The notes: generated from the sequence alone by a model not told the origin. A stretch of 64,000 nt of DNA from Alkalibacter saccharofermentans DSM 14828 (GCF_900128885.1 NZ_FQTU01000013.1:2120-66119); one strand, 5' to 3'. Shown: positions 8,038 through 17,558, numbered from the stretch's first letter. Numbers and translations: made by a program.

Positions 8038-8712
8038 ATGAATCAAGATGAAAAAAGAAAATTTATAATTAATCTTTACCAAAATAGGTATACATGCAAA
8101 GGGTTCGATCCTGAAAAAAGGGTCTCAGACGAAGATTTTAATGCGATTATCGAAGCAGGAAGGCTTGCACCTAGCTCTATGGGATTTGAACCGTGGAAGT
8201 TCGTATTAATAAACAACGAAGACGTCAAAGAAAAGATTAAGCCACATGCTTGGGGTGGCGAGAAGAGCCTGGAAGGCGCAAGCCACTTTTTGGTGATACT
8301 GACCCGAAGCCCAAAGGACTTGAGATATGATTCTGATTACATAGAGTATATACAAAAAGACATCCAAGGGTTTTCGGATGAACTGAGAGAACCTAGAAAA
8401 ATAAAGTATAAGAACTTTCAGATAGAAGATTTTAAGCTTTTTGAAAGCGATAGAGCCCTGTTTGACTGGGCATGCAAGAATACCTACATTGCACTTGCAA
8501 ACATGTTAACAGCGGCAGCAGTATTGGGAGTGGATTCAACTCCAATCGAGGGATTCCACCGAGACAATCTCGAGAGGGTCTTAATAGAAGAAAGGATAAT
8601 CGATCCTGAGCATTTTGGACTCTGCTGCATGGTGGCATTTGGCTATACTAATAGGGAACACAGGCCAAAAACCAGAAGAAAAGTTGAAGAAGTTTTAGAA
8701 ATTATAGAATAA
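8038..8712 (+). CDS. Nitroreductase-family flavoprotein, NAD(P)H-dependent
   Basis: A 224-residue FMN-dependent nitroreductase. The N-terminus carries the FMN-binding signature NRYTCKGFDP and AGRLAPSSMGFEPWKF (about residues 17-60), and the middle has the helix leading to AAAVLGVDSTPIEGF. The C-terminus TRRKVEEVLEIIE matches NfsB/YfkO-like enzymes that reduce nitroaromatics or quinones as homodimers in the cytosol. It lies downstream of the ABM gene in the same direction and ends at a hairpin. The physiological substrate is unknown. Confidence 0.88.
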   Translation: MNQDEKRKFIINLYQNRYTCKGFDPEKRVSDEDFNAIIEAGRLAPSSMGFEPWKFVLINNEDVKEKIKPHAWGGEKSLEGASHFLVILTRSPKDLRYDSDYIEYIQKDIQGFSDELREPRKIKYKNFQIEDFKLFESDRALFDWACKNTYIALANMLTAAAVLGVDSTPIEGFHRDNLERVLIEERIIDPEHFGLCCMVAFGYTNREHRPKTRRKVEEVLEIIE

Positions 8713-8715
8713 CAG

Positions 8716-8740
8716 AAAGCTCCGGTTACCCCGGAGCTTT
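8716..8740. terminator. Bidirectional hairpin between converging genes
   Basis: AAAGCTCCGG and CCGGAGCTTT form a perfect 10-bp stem with loop TTACC between the nitroreductase and the converging hydrolase gene. Neither side has a long T-run, so termination is plausible rather than clear. Confidence 0.6.
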
Positions 8741-8760
8741 AATCTGCTGTTATCCATTAT

Positions 8761-9630
8761 TCATATCCCCATGTCGGCTATCATGCTATCGTCCGAAGTT
8801 GCGTATGAAATCGCCATGTGTCGAGGATCAAGCTGCTTTTCAAGCCAGAACAAAACATCCCCGATTACTTCATCCCGGCTATATTCGTTAAATATTTCAT
8901 GATAGAGCTTTGCGTATATTTTTAATGTCTTGTCTTCTGAAGCTATATCTCCATAAAAATCTCTGGAATCTTTATTGCTGACAAGACCGTCATTTCCTCC
9001 GTGCAATATTATAACCGGATCCAGGAATCTATGTCCATTTTCTTTCAACCAGTCAAGACCGTTAAAGAGAGAATAAAAAAGTCCTGCAGAGATTTCTTTT
9101 TCCACCAAAGGATCCTTGACATAGGCCTCTACCACCTTGGGATTACTACAGATTCCAGGTCCTAGCTCATTTGGAAAGTATGTCTTTGGGTCCAGGTCTC
9201 TATCCAGTTCAGCGCCAATATTGGCATTGTTGCGGGTAAGGGCTCCTGATAAAATATAGCCGTCAATCTTGTATGGGTAATTACTGCCATATAATGCCCC
9301 AGCATAACCTCCCATGCTGTGGCCAATTAAAAAAACAGCTAGGTGAGGATTTTCGTTTTTTATCAATTCCACGACCACATTCACATCTTCAAATATTTGT
9401 GTATAGTCGTCGTAGTAAACTTTGGGACCTTCTGACTTGCCATGACCTCTGTGATCAAAGCGGTAGACACCGAAACCTTTTTCATTGAGCTTTTGAGTAA
9501 GGTAATTGTACCTGCCTTGATGCTCACAAAGTCCATGTACAATTAAGACGATTGCCTTAGGGTTTACAGGTACTTCTTTTTTCAAGAAGAGTTTGGTTCC
9601 GTCATAAGACGAAATAATTTTGCTTTCCAT
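8761..9630 (-). CDS. Alpha/beta hydrolase, monoacylglycerol-lipase-like (S33)
   Basis: A 289-residue cytosolic hydrolase. HGLCEHQGRY near residue 33 supplies the oxyanion region, GHSMGGY near 104-110 the nucleophile Ser, GGNDGL near 213 the acid, and YHEIFNEYSRDEV near 243 the catalytic His. This pattern matches monoacylglycerol lipase/lysophospholipase proteins. A C-terminal extension of about 20 residues beyond the core is unremarkable. It is transcribed alone, starting at ATG behind GGAGGG. The substrate is probably a lipid ester, by family only. Confidence 0.87.
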   Translation of the reverse strand: MESKIISSYDGTKLFLKKEVPVNPKAIVLIVHGLCEHQGRYNYLTQKLNEKGFGVYRFDHRGHGKSEGPKVYYDDYTQIFEDVNVVVELIKNENPHLAVFLIGHSMGGYAGALYGSNYPYKIDGYILSGALTRNNANIGAELDRDLDPKTYFPNELGPGICSNPKVVEAYVKDPLVEKEISAGLFYSLFNGLDWLKENGHRFLDPVIILHGGNDGLVSNKDSRDFYGDIASEDKTLKIYAKLYHEIFNEYSRDEVIGDVLFWLEKQLDPRHMAISYATSDDSMIADMGI

Positions 9631-9726
9631 TTCTATCCCTCCAATAGCTAGATCTTATAACTTTCGTATACCCATTTTGTACTTGTCAAAACCTAAAAAG
9701 CAGCATGGCGTTTATTTCTAATCAAA

Positions 9727-9790
9727 AGTTCTCATAGAAGAGCTCGAAGAAGAGAACTGATTCCTAGTTTTGAAGAAGCTCTTGTTTTTT
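9727..9790 (+). promoter_or_regulatory. Crossed hairpins before msrAB, attenuator-like
   Basis: AGTTCTC (9727-9733) pairs perfectly with GAGAACT (9752-9758). AAGAGCT (9738-9744), inside that loop, pairs with AGCTCTT (9777-9783), which is followed by six T. The two pairings cross, so they are mutually exclusive or form a pseudoknot, as in attenuators. A separate TATAAT at 9828-9833 could start msrAB independently. Confidence 0.35.
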
Positions 9791-9878
9791 ACTGTATTAA
9801 CCTGCGGTTATTTTCTATAGGCGAGGGTATAATTATACCAATAAGAAGTTTGGCACTATTGCCAGGGAGGAAGGAAAA

Positions 9879-10970
9879 ATGAATCCAGCATTAGCTAAAT
9901 TGATAATGATAATTGCAGTTTCGGGTCTGATAGTAACAGGATTTATGTTCTTTGACCGATCAAGTAATGATCAAGATGAGGATGAGTTGTCTCAAGAGGA
10001 TTTTCTGCCGGATTACGATAACAGCAGGTACAAGAATATTTATTTGGCGGGAGGCTGTTTTTGGGGAGTGGAAGCCTACTTTTCAAGAATAATCGGAGTT
10101 GAATATACCAGCGTAGGATATGCAAACGGAATAGGAGAGGACACGAGCTATCGCAGGATAGACTCCACTGGACATGCGGAAACTGTAAAAATCGTCTACG
10201 ACCCCGAAAGGATCACACTGGAGGATTTAGTGACTTATTATTACGGGATAATTGAACCGACAAGTCTGAACAGACAGGGAAATGACAGAGGAACCCAGTA
10301 TAGAAGCGGGATTTATTATTCGTATGAGGCAGATTTGGATACAATCCTAGGGGTGACTGAGAAGGAGCAGCTAAAGCACGCAAAGCCTATTGTGACAGAA
10401 ATAGAAGCCTTGAAAAATTTCGTTCTGGCTGAAGATTACCATCAAGATTATCTTTATGAGAATCCCGGAGGGTACTGTCACGTTAACTTGTCAGTGATAC
10501 CTAATGAGAAGCCAGTTGTAAATCCATTGGACTATCCCAAGCCTGGAGAGAAAGAAATAAAGCAGATGCTTACGCCATTGCAGTTTGAAGTCACCCAGAG
10601 AAAGGGAACTGAAGCGGCTTTTCAAAACAGATACTGGGATAATAAGGAAAAGGGTTTGTACGTAGACATCGTAACTGGGGAGCCTTTGTTCTTGTCGAAA
10701 TACAAGTACGATAGCGGGACCGGGTGGCCAAGCTTTACAGAACCGATAGATAAATACACAGTAAAATACTACAGGGACCAAAATTTTGGGATGGAAAGAG
10801 TAGAAGTAAGAAGCAGAGTCGGTGGATCTCACTTGGGGCATGTATTTAGAGACGGACCTGTGGAGGAAGGTGGACTGAGATTTTGCATCAACAGTGCTGC
10901 TTTGGATTTTATTTCATATGGAGAAATGGACGAGAGAGGATACGGAAGGTTAAAGGTTTTGTTTGAATAA
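9879..10970 (+). CDS. msrAB: Membrane-anchored methionine sulfoxide reductase MsrA-MsrB fusion
   Basis: A 363-residue two-domain repair enzyme. Residues 7-25 are a hydrophobic anchor followed by an acidic linker, so the enzyme should act outside the membrane. MsrA spans about 52-205, with catalytic Cys60 in GGCFWGVEAYFS, and reduces Met-S-sulfoxide. MsrB spans about 220-360, with DSGTGWPSF and catalytic Cys336 in RFCINSAALDF, for the R form. The zinc-binding CxxC pairs and the resolving Cys of many MsrB proteins are absent, the latter position being Thr. The ATG follows GGGAGGAAGG. Confidence 0.93.
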   Translation: MNPALAKLIMIIAVSGLIVTGFMFFDRSSNDQDEDELSQEDFLPDYDNSRYKNIYLAGGCFWGVEAYFSRIIGVEYTSVGYANGIGEDTSYRRIDSTGHAETVKIVYDPERITLEDLVTYYYGIIEPTSLNRQGNDRGTQYRSGIYYSYEADLDTILGVTEKEQLKHAKPIVTEIEALKNFVLAEDYHQDYLYENPGGYCHVNLSVIPNEKPVVNPLDYPKPGEKEIKQMLTPLQFEVTQRKGTEAAFQNRYWDNKEKGLYVDIVTGEPLFLSKYKYDSGTGWPSFTEPIDKYTVKYYRDQNFGMERVEVRSRVGGSHLGHVFRDGPVEEGGLRFCINSAALDFISYGEMDERGYGRLKVLFE

Positions 10971-10999
10971 TACGCAGATAAGCTGATCGGAGTGATTAT

Positions 11000-11890
11000 A
11001 TGAGAACAATGCAAAGACTTACCGAAGCATATGAGAATGCTCTAAGAGTGGAGTTTGACGACGATTCAAAGTTTATAATATTCAGCGATGTCCACAGAGG
11101 GGACAATAGCCTGTCAGACGAGTTTTCCCACAACCAAAACATATACCAGCACGCACTTAACTATTACCTGGAAAATGATTTTACATATATTGAAGCTGGA
11201 GATGGGGATGAACTTTGGGAACATGAGATTTTTAAATACATAATCAGGGCCTATGGAGACATATACACCTTGATCAGTGAATTTTACAGAAAAGACAGGT
11301 TCTATATGCTATATGGAAATCATAATATGGATCTTAAATTCGAGGACTATGTAGAGGACAATTTGTACAAGTTTTACGATATATACGAAGACACATTCGA
11401 TGTGTTATTTCCTGGGCTTAAAGTGTACGAAGCTGTAGTGCTCGAGCACTCAGAAAATAAAAAAGAGATATTTATAGTGCATGGGCATCAAGGAGATTTC
11501 TTAAACGATCATATATGGCCCATAACAAAATTTTTAAACAGGCACCTTTGGCACTACTTTCATATAGTTGGTTTTAGAAACCCGTCAAGCCCTTCAAAGA
11601 ACATGCATAAGTGCCACAAGATAGAAAGGAATTACTCAAAGTGGATACGACAGCACGAAATAATGCTCATAGCCGGACACACACACAGACCTAAATTTGT
11701 AAGCAATTCAGGGGAATCCTATTTTAATACAGGTGCCTGTGTTTTTCCTCTTGGGATAACAGGAATTGAAATTCAAGAAGGCACTATAGCTCTTGTCAAA
11801 TGGCATATCAGACCTGACCCGATAGGATCGCTTACCGTTCAAAGAAGCGTGGTCAAGGGTCCGAGCCCACTTGCAGATTTTATGTATTAA
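11000..11890 (+). CDS. Metallophosphoesterase, LpxH/calcineurin-like
   Basis: A 296-residue calcineurin-type phosphoesterase with the metal-binding motifs in order: FSDVHRGDN (about 31-39), GDGDELWE (about 67-74), YGNHNMD (about 107-113), HGHQGD (about 160) and AGHTHRP (about 225). The LpxH/UDP-diacylglucosamine hydrolase relatives act on lipid A precursors, but a Gram-positive host makes that substrate unlikely, so the real phosphoester is unknown. It begins 29 bases after msrAB in the same direction and may be cotranscribed with it. Confidence 0.85.
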   Translation: MRTMQRLTEAYENALRVEFDDDSKFIIFSDVHRGDNSLSDEFSHNQNIYQHALNYYLENDFTYIEAGDGDELWEHEIFKYIIRAYGDIYTLISEFYRKDRFYMLYGNHNMDLKFEDYVEDNLYKFYDIYEDTFDVLFPGLKVYEAVVLEHSENKKEIFIVHGHQGDFLNDHIWPITKFLNRHLWHYFHIVGFRNPSSPSKNMHKCHKIERNYSKWIRQHEIMLIAGHTHRPKFVSNSGESYFNTGACVFPLGITGIEIQEGTIALVKWHIRPDPIGSLTVQRSVVKGPSPLADFMY

Positions 11891-11920
11891 AAAAGCCTGT
11901 GCTTGTCACAGGCTTTTTTT
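11891..11920. terminator. Bidirectional intrinsic terminator
   Basis: AAAAGCCTGTG and CACAGGCTTTT form a perfect 11-bp stem with a 5-base loop, T-rich on both sides, serving the metallophosphoesterase and the converging ATPase gene. Confidence 0.9.
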
Positions 11921-14622
11921 TACGCCTTTCGGCCAAGTTTCTTGGTGATGCTTTTTTCTAGTTCAACGGCTACTAAAACTCCAAAGCCGCAGATGACCGG
12001 TAAAATCCAATCCGAAAGATTTACGCCCGAGGTGCCAAACCAGATATTCAAGAAAGGGAGGTAAGTAAAACCAACTTGGGCAATGACTACTATCAACGCA
12101 GCGCCCAAAGCCACCTTATTGTTGAAGAACTTATTGCTAAAAGAGGTCTCATTGATCTTCCGACAATTAAATAAATAGAAGATCTCTCCGAAGACCAAAG
12201 TATTAACCGCAATTGTCTGGGCAGTTTCCAGGCTGGTGCCGTTCCCGATTTCGCTTTTAAAAGCATAAAGGGTAAATCCGCCTATGATCAAAGAAACAAA
12301 TAGTATCCGAAATATAAAATAGGTGCCAAGTATGCCTTCTTCAGGATCGCGAGGAGGCTTTTTCATAGTATTGCTCTCAGTCGGTTCAAAGGCAAGGGCA
12401 AGGCCGAGTGAGACTGCCGTAACCATGTTTACCCAGAGTATTTGAACGGGAGATATGGGAAGGGTCTGCCCTAATATTATTGCAGATAGAACTACAAAAG
12501 CTTCGGCTCCATTTGTGGGCAATATGAAAAGCAAGGTTTTTCGTATGTTGTCGTATATTGTCCTTCCTTCCTCAACGGCAGCGACTATGGAAGCGAAATT
12601 GTCATCGGCAAGGACCATCGCTGCACTGTCCTTTGTAACCTCCGTTCCTTTGATTCCCATTGCTATGCCGATATCCGCCTTTTTAAGTGCGGGAGCGTCA
12701 TTTACCCCGTCACCTGTCATCGCGCATATTTCACCATTTTTTTGAAGGGCATCCACGATTCTCAGCTTATGTTCCGGGCTGGTACGCGCGAAGATATCAC
12801 AGTCTTTAACAGCTTGTCGGAGCTCGGTGTCAGACATATCTTCCAGTTCGCTTCCGCTTATTACTTTGTCATGGGCATCTATGCCCATTTTTTTACCGAT
12901 CATCTTGGCTGTAAGTATATGGTCTCCGGTGATCATCTTTATCCTAATACCCGCGTTTTGGCTTAAGCGTATAGCTTCTATGGCCTCGGGACGAGGGGGG
13001 TCCATAACCCCGGTCACGCCTATTAGGATTAAGCCTTCTTCAAGGTCTGAATGGGTAAGGTCGGTCTTTTCTCCACCCACCTCTTTGTAAGCGCAACCAA
13101 GCATCCTAAGACCTTTTGAAGCACCGTTTTCGATATGCTCCTGCCAAAGATCTTTTTTAAGATCCTCAGGCCCTGATTTGCCCAGCTGCTGTAAGCACAT
13201 GGATAACAGCTGGTCTGGAGCTCCGTTTACAAATATGAAGCTTTTTCCTTCTACTACATTTAAAGTTGACATGTATTTATACTCGGAGTCGAAAGGGATC
13301 AGCGCCAGTCGCTTGGTTTCAAAGTCAAGCTTTCCTGATTTTTTGGAAAGAGCCATCAAGGCGCCTTCTGTAGGAGTTCCCTTGACATCCCAGTTTCCGC
13401 TTTCATCTTGCTTGAGTTGAGAATCGTTGCAAAGATATGCAGACTGAATCAGCTTTTCTAGTATCGTATCTGTAGATAAATCTACAGGGGAACCCTCTCT
13501 GATAATAGACCCTTCAGGCGAATAGCCTGAGCCTTTAACGGTATACTCACCGGCCATGGTGTAGATAGTAGTTGCGGTCATTTCGTTTTTCGTCAGCGTG
13601 CCAGTCTTGTCAGAGCAAATGACCGTTACAGAACCTAGGGTTTCTACTGAAGGCAGGCGCCTTATTATAGCATCTCTAGCAGCCATACGCTGAACGCCTA
13701 TTGCCAGGGTTATGGTAAGTATGGCAGGGAGTCCTTCGGGAATAGCTGAAACCGCTAGACCAATAACAGCTAAAGAAATTTCGGCAATTGTAAAATCACG
13801 CAAGAAATAACCAAAAGCGAATAGGGCTAGCGAAAAGATTATAATAAAAATGGATAAATATTTTCCAAATTTATTAATTTTTCTGATTAGAGGCGTAGCC
13901 ATGGTTTCTGTCTCCGAAAGCATCTTATTTATCTTGCCAAGCTCGGTATCGGTTCCGGTTGCTGAGGCAACCCCTTTAGCGCTGCCCGCCCTTACAGTGG
14001 TTCCCGTGTACACCATTGACTTCCTTTCTGCAAGAACGGTTCCTTCAGATACCGGATCAATGGATTTTTTTACTGCTTCGGACTCTCCTGTAAGAGATGC
14101 TTCCTCCACTCTGAAATTGGCAGTGATTTCAGTCAAACGAAGGTCTGCGGGAATTTTGTCTCCCGGGGATAAAATCACAATCTCTCCTGGAACGATTTCC
14201 TCGGCGGGTATAGTCTGCCTGCTGCCGGCTCTTAAAATGGAAGCTTTTAAAGATAGCATATGCTTGATTCCATCGAGTGCTTTTTGAGCTTTGTCCTCCT
14301 GTATGTATCCTATTAATGCATTGATGATAACAACTCCGATAATTACCCATGTGTCTATCCAGTGGCCCAAAACTGCAGTTAGGATAGCGGCTGCGAGCAA
14401 AACGTAAATGAGGGCGTTGTTAAATTGCATAAGAAAGCGTTTTATAGCGCTGGGACCTTTTTTTTCAGGCAATTTATTCAGGCCGTACTTTTCAAGTCTG
14501 GCTTTTGCCTCGTTATCGGTAAGTCCTTCTAGGTCAGTGTCCAGCTTGCTTAAGACTTCCTCGACGGATAGAGATTCCCAAAAGACTTGGTTTTCGTTGT
14601 TTGCGGGTTCGTCTCTCCCCAT
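11920..14622 (-). CDS. P2-type cation-transporting ATPase (Ca2+-ATPase-like)
   Basis: A 900-residue P-type pump: cation-ATPase N-terminal domain (1-75), actuator with TGES, phosphorylation site DKTGT with Asp near 336, nucleotide domain, TGDGVNDAP hinge and ten spans. M4 has the ion-binding IPEGLPA and M5 keeps Asn and Glu (PTNGAEAF), as in SERCA and PMR1. M6 reads WVNMVTAVSLGLA where SERCA-type pumps have VNLVTD, so a key calcium-liganding Asp is Ala. The pump is clearly a P2 member, but calcium as the substrate is uncertain. Monocistronic; ATG behind GGAGCG. Confidence 0.87.
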   Translation of the reverse strand: MGRDEPANNENQVFWESLSVEEVLSKLDTDLEGLTDNEAKARLEKYGLNKLPEKKGPSAIKRFLMQFNNALIYVLLAAAILTAVLGHWIDTWVIIGVVIINALIGYIQEDKAQKALDGIKHMLSLKASILRAGSRQTIPAEEIVPGEIVILSPGDKIPADLRLTEITANFRVEEASLTGESEAVKKSIDPVSEGTVLAERKSMVYTGTTVRAGSAKGVASATGTDTELGKINKMLSETETMATPLIRKINKFGKYLSIFIIIFSLALFAFGYFLRDFTIAEISLAVIGLAVSAIPEGLPAILTITLAIGVQRMAARDAIIRRLPSVETLGSVTVICSDKTGTLTKNEMTATTIYTMAGEYTVKGSGYSPEGSIIREGSPVDLSTDTILEKLIQSAYLCNDSQLKQDESGNWDVKGTPTEGALMALSKKSGKLDFETKRLALIPFDSEYKYMSTLNVVEGKSFIFVNGAPDQLLSMCLQQLGKSGPEDLKKDLWQEHIENGASKGLRMLGCAYKEVGGEKTDLTHSDLEEGLILIGVTGVMDPPRPEAIEAIRLSQNAGIRIKMITGDHILTAKMIGKKMGIDAHDKVISGSELEDMSDTELRQAVKDCDIFARTSPEHKLRIVDALQKNGEICAMTGDGVNDAPALKKADIGIAMGIKGTEVTKDSAAMVLADDNFASIVAAVEEGRTIYDNIRKTLLFILPTNGAEAFVVLSAIILGQTLPISPVQILWVNMVTAVSLGLALAFEPTESNTMKKPPRDPEEGILGTYFIFRILFVSLIIGGFTLYAFKSEIGNGTSLETAQTIAVNTLVFGEIFYLFNCRKINETSFSNKFFNNKVALGAALIVVIAQVGFTYLPFLNIWFGTSGVNLSDWILPVICGFGVLVAVELEKSITKKLGRKA

Positions 14623-14830
14623 GTTGAATCGCTCCTTTCACTGCTTAAATGTCTACTAAGTACTTTATACCTCTATTGTGGGTATTTGTAACAAAAAATT
14701 GTTTAAAATTTTAAAACAGTCCGCTTTGAGCGTAAGTATGTGGATTTCTTTATGCCGCCTGTGTTTTTCCTGCGCCTAAGGGTAAATAGTATTAAAGGAT
14801 ACAAAAAAATAAAAGTGAGGAGTCAATCAT

Positions 14831-15964
14831 ATGAAAGGTTCTATTGTAATAGGCAAAATAAAAGGAATATCAATCGAGATCAACATCAGCTGGCTTGTGA
14901 TTTTTGCGCTTCTTACCTTCATGCTTGCAACAAGCTATTTTCCGGTAAATTTCCCCGAGTGGGATGCGGCTTTAAATTGGATGCTGGCGGCTATTATGAC
15001 TGTGATGTTCTTTGCCTCAGTGCTTCTTCACGAGCTGTCACACTCTCTTGTATCCATCAAGCTAGGCTTAGAGGTTAAGAGGATAACTCTTTTCATATTC
15101 GGTGGCATGGCACAGATAGAAAAAGAGGTCGATGACCCTGTACAAGAGTTAAAGATTGCCATAGCCGGTCCGGCAATGAGCGTAGCCTTATCAGCTCTGT
15201 TTTTTTTGACAGCTAATGTTCTTACTGCAGCCGGAGCACAGGAGTACTTTGTGGTGCCATTTACTTACCTGGCAACTGTAAATATAATACTTGCTATATT
15301 TAACATGGTTCCGGCATTTCCGTTGGATGGTGGAAGGGTCTTAAGGGCTATAATATGGAAAGTAAAGGGTGACATGCAGAAGGCAACAAAGATCGCGTCT
15401 TCCCTAGGGAGCTTTTTTGGGTACTTCCTGATTTTCAATGGTGTTTTTTTGGCATTGGCAGGGAATCTCTTCAATGGGGTATGGTTTCTTTTTATAGGAT
15501 GGTTCATAACCCAGGCGTCACAATCGAGTTACCAGCATGTGTTAATGAACGACATGTTCAACAAGATATGCGTTAACAAATTTATGACTGAAAATATAGT
15601 TGCAGTGGAATATTACGTGAACCTTCAGCAGCTTGTGGAGGAGTATTATTACAAGTATAAGTTTTCAATGTTTCCTGTAATGAGATTAGACGAGGTTATG
15701 GGAATCGTTACTATCGATGAAATTAAAAAAGTGGATAGAGCTATTTGGGACGAAACAACGGTAGGAAGCATATCCCGAAAGTTAACAGAGGATTTTGTGG
15801 TATCTCCTAGAGATACTGTTTCAACTGCCATGGAGAAGGTATTCAAAAACGGAGTCGGACGGGTGCTGGTTATGGAGGATGGCAATATGCTGGGCATAGT
15901 TTCCCGTACGGATATCTTAAACTACATAAGAATAAATGCGCAGCTTGATGGCAAGGAGAGATAG
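14831..15964 (+). CDS. Site-2 protease family M50 zinc metalloprotease with CBS pair
   Basis: A 377-residue intramembrane protease of the M50B type. The zinc motif HELSH lies at residues 67-71 inside a span, and the second zinc ligand is the Asp of NMVPAFPLDGGR near 160-171. About six spans precede a cytosolic C-terminal pair of CBS domains (about 245-375), which in relatives bind nucleotides and tune activity. It resembles SpoIVFB-like proteases with CBS domains, but nothing nearby is sporulation-specific. It heads an operon: the next gene starts 2 bases after its stop. Confidence 0.9.
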   Translation: MKGSIVIGKIKGISIEINISWLVIFALLTFMLATSYFPVNFPEWDAALNWMLAAIMTVMFFASVLLHELSHSLVSIKLGLEVKRITLFIFGGMAQIEKEVDDPVQELKIAIAGPAMSVALSALFFLTANVLTAAGAQEYFVVPFTYLATVNIILAIFNMVPAFPLDGGRVLRAIIWKVKGDMQKATKIASSLGSFFGYFLIFNGVFLALAGNLFNGVWFLFIGWFITQASQSSYQHVLMNDMFNKICVNKFMTENIVAVEYYVNLQQLVEEYYYKYKFSMFPVMRLDEVMGIVTIDEIKKVDRAIWDETTVGSISRKLTEDFVVSPRDTVSTAMEKVFKNGVGRVLVMEDGNMLGIVSRTDILNYIRINAQLDGKER

Positions 15965-15966
15965 AT

Positions 15967-16545
15967 GTGGATAACAGGGTAAGAATAAAAGAGCTTTTCA
16001 ACAGGCTGGATAGAAGACTGTTTATGGAGGAATGCCAAGAGTTTGCACATGTTGACGGGCCCTTTCCCATTGGATACGGTCAGACCATATCACAGCCGTC
16101 CTTAGTGCTCGCAATGACGATCATGCTAGATTTAAAGACGGACTCCAAGGTGCTGGAGATAGGCACCGGCAGCGGCTTTCAGACAGCGCTTCTTGCAAGC
16201 GGAGCAAAGGAAGTTTATACTGTAGAGAGAATAAAAAAGTTGCACGATAAGGCCGTTAAAAGACTGGGAGAGATGGGGTTTGACAATATATCATTTAAGC
16301 TTGGAGATGGCACTATGGGTTGGAAGGAAAAAGCGCCATTTGATCGGATAATGGTTACTGCTGCGGCAATTATGGTTCCCCCTTCCCTAATCGCTCAACT
16401 GGGGGAAGAGGGGAAGATGGTGATTCCAATCGGCAATGGAAGAGTGCAGGAACTAACGCTGATAGAAAAAGACTCAATGGGCAAGCTGGACACTTCTGTT
16501 AAAGAATATGTAAGTTTCGTTCCCCTTGTAGGAAAGTACGAATAG
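15967..16545 (+). CDS. pcm: Protein-L-isoaspartate O-methyltransferase
   Basis: A 192-residue SAM-dependent methyltransferase that repairs isoaspartyl residues in aged proteins. The family signature GYGQTISQPSLVLAM lies near 36-50, the SAM-binding loop LEIGTGSGFQTALLA near 60-74 and the acidic DGTMGW motif near 117. The start is GTG at 15967; the overlapping ATG at 15965 is out of frame and stops after five codons. It is tightly packed between the M50 protease and the DUF697 gene, which ties protein repair to membrane protein quality control by position only. Confidence 0.9.
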   Translation: MDNRVRIKELFNRLDRRLFMEECQEFAHVDGPFPIGYGQTISQPSLVLAMTIMLDLKTDSKVLEIGTGSGFQTALLASGAKEVYTVERIKKLHDKAVKRLGEMGFDNISFKLGDGTMGWKEKAPFDRIMVTAAAIMVPPSLIAQLGEEGKMVIPIGNGRVQELTLIEKDSMGKLDTSVKEYVSFVPLVGKYE

Positions 16546-16559
16546 ATGGGAGATAAAAT

Positions 16560-17483
16560 GTGAAGAGAAGTCATTGGCTAACCGGACTTGTAATATTGCT
16601 GTCGTTTTTTTTAATGATGACGCTTCTAAATAATGTAATTGAAATGGGTGAGAGATTAAGTTCTGTTCATCCTTATTTATCGGGGGTGTTTTATGTCCTA
16701 ATTGGCGTATTCGCATTATGGATAGGGACTGTTCCCATATGGTGGATTATAAAATCGCCGGTATATGATTATTCATCTCTATTAAGAGGTGAGAATGCGG
16801 AGCCGGATAACAGCGAGCTGGAAAAGTTCAAAAGAGCATTGTCTAGAGACGAAGAAGACATAAAAAGGCTTGAAGGCAAAAAAGAAGATGAGCTCAAAGA
16901 GGCTTTGGTAAGATTAATTGCGGAGAAGGAAAGACAAGCTGACGAAACCATAGTGCAAAGCTCCCTGCTCACTTTTTTGACAACAGCGATATCTCCAAAT
17001 GGATTAATTGATGTAGCAGCCGTCATTTACTATAACGTAAAGATGGTGGGGAGCATGGTTAAGTTATTTGGAATCAGACCAAGCGTGATGAATATAGCTA
17101 AAATCTTCAGAAATGTATTCTTAACTGCATTTGTGGTAAATCAGCTTGAGGAACTTGAGATAAATGAATACTTAGAAGAGATGCTGGAATCATTTGGAGA
17201 CGTAGCCGCAGGCAAGATTCTGTCAAAGACTATGGATTCGCTGATACAGGGGACATTAAGCGCATTTGTCACTCTGAAGATAGGGTATGCGGCGAAAACA
17301 GCTCTCTTGGATCCAAACAAGACTAAAGCTAAAGGCTTTAGGCGATACGTAAGAAGGCGATCAAGGCAGACGCTGGTCAAAGAGGTACTGCCTAGGAGCG
17401 TATCTGCAGTGCCAAGAGGATTTGGAAAAGCTATCGAAATGATGCTGCGCAGAATGACAAAAGGCAGCAAGCAAGGAGCCTGA
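16560..17483 (+). CDS. DUF697-like membrane protein
   Basis: A 307-residue protein with two N-terminal membrane spans (about 5-27 and 38-62), a charged, helical, probably coiled-coil segment (about 80-130) and a region resembling DUF697/YcjF (SPNGLIDVAAVIYYNVKMVG then FGIRPSVMNIAKIFRNV). The C-terminus is very basic. The start is GTG behind GGGAGATAAAAT. It is the third gene of the M50-pcm operon. Its biochemical role is unknown; DUF697 proteins are often fused to or near GTPases, none of which is seen here. Confidence 0.7.
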   Translation: MKRSHWLTGLVILLSFFLMMTLLNNVIEMGERLSSVHPYLSGVFYVLIGVFALWIGTVPIWWIIKSPVYDYSSLLRGENAEPDNSELEKFKRALSRDEEDIKRLEGKKEDELKEALVRLIAEKERQADETIVQSSLLTFLTTAISPNGLIDVAAVIYYNVKMVGSMVKLFGIRPSVMNIAKIFRNVFLTAFVVNQLEELEINEYLEEMLESFGDVAAGKILSKTMDSLIQGTLSAFVTLKIGYAAKTALLDPNKTKAKGFRRYVRRRSRQTLVKEVLPRSVSAVPRGFGKAIEMMLRRMTKGSKQGA

Positions 17484-17558
17484 AAGGCTCATTTAGAGTT
17501 TAGATATTCCATTGAATCAAATATTGAATTTTTTCATATAACGGGAGGAGTTGTTTTG

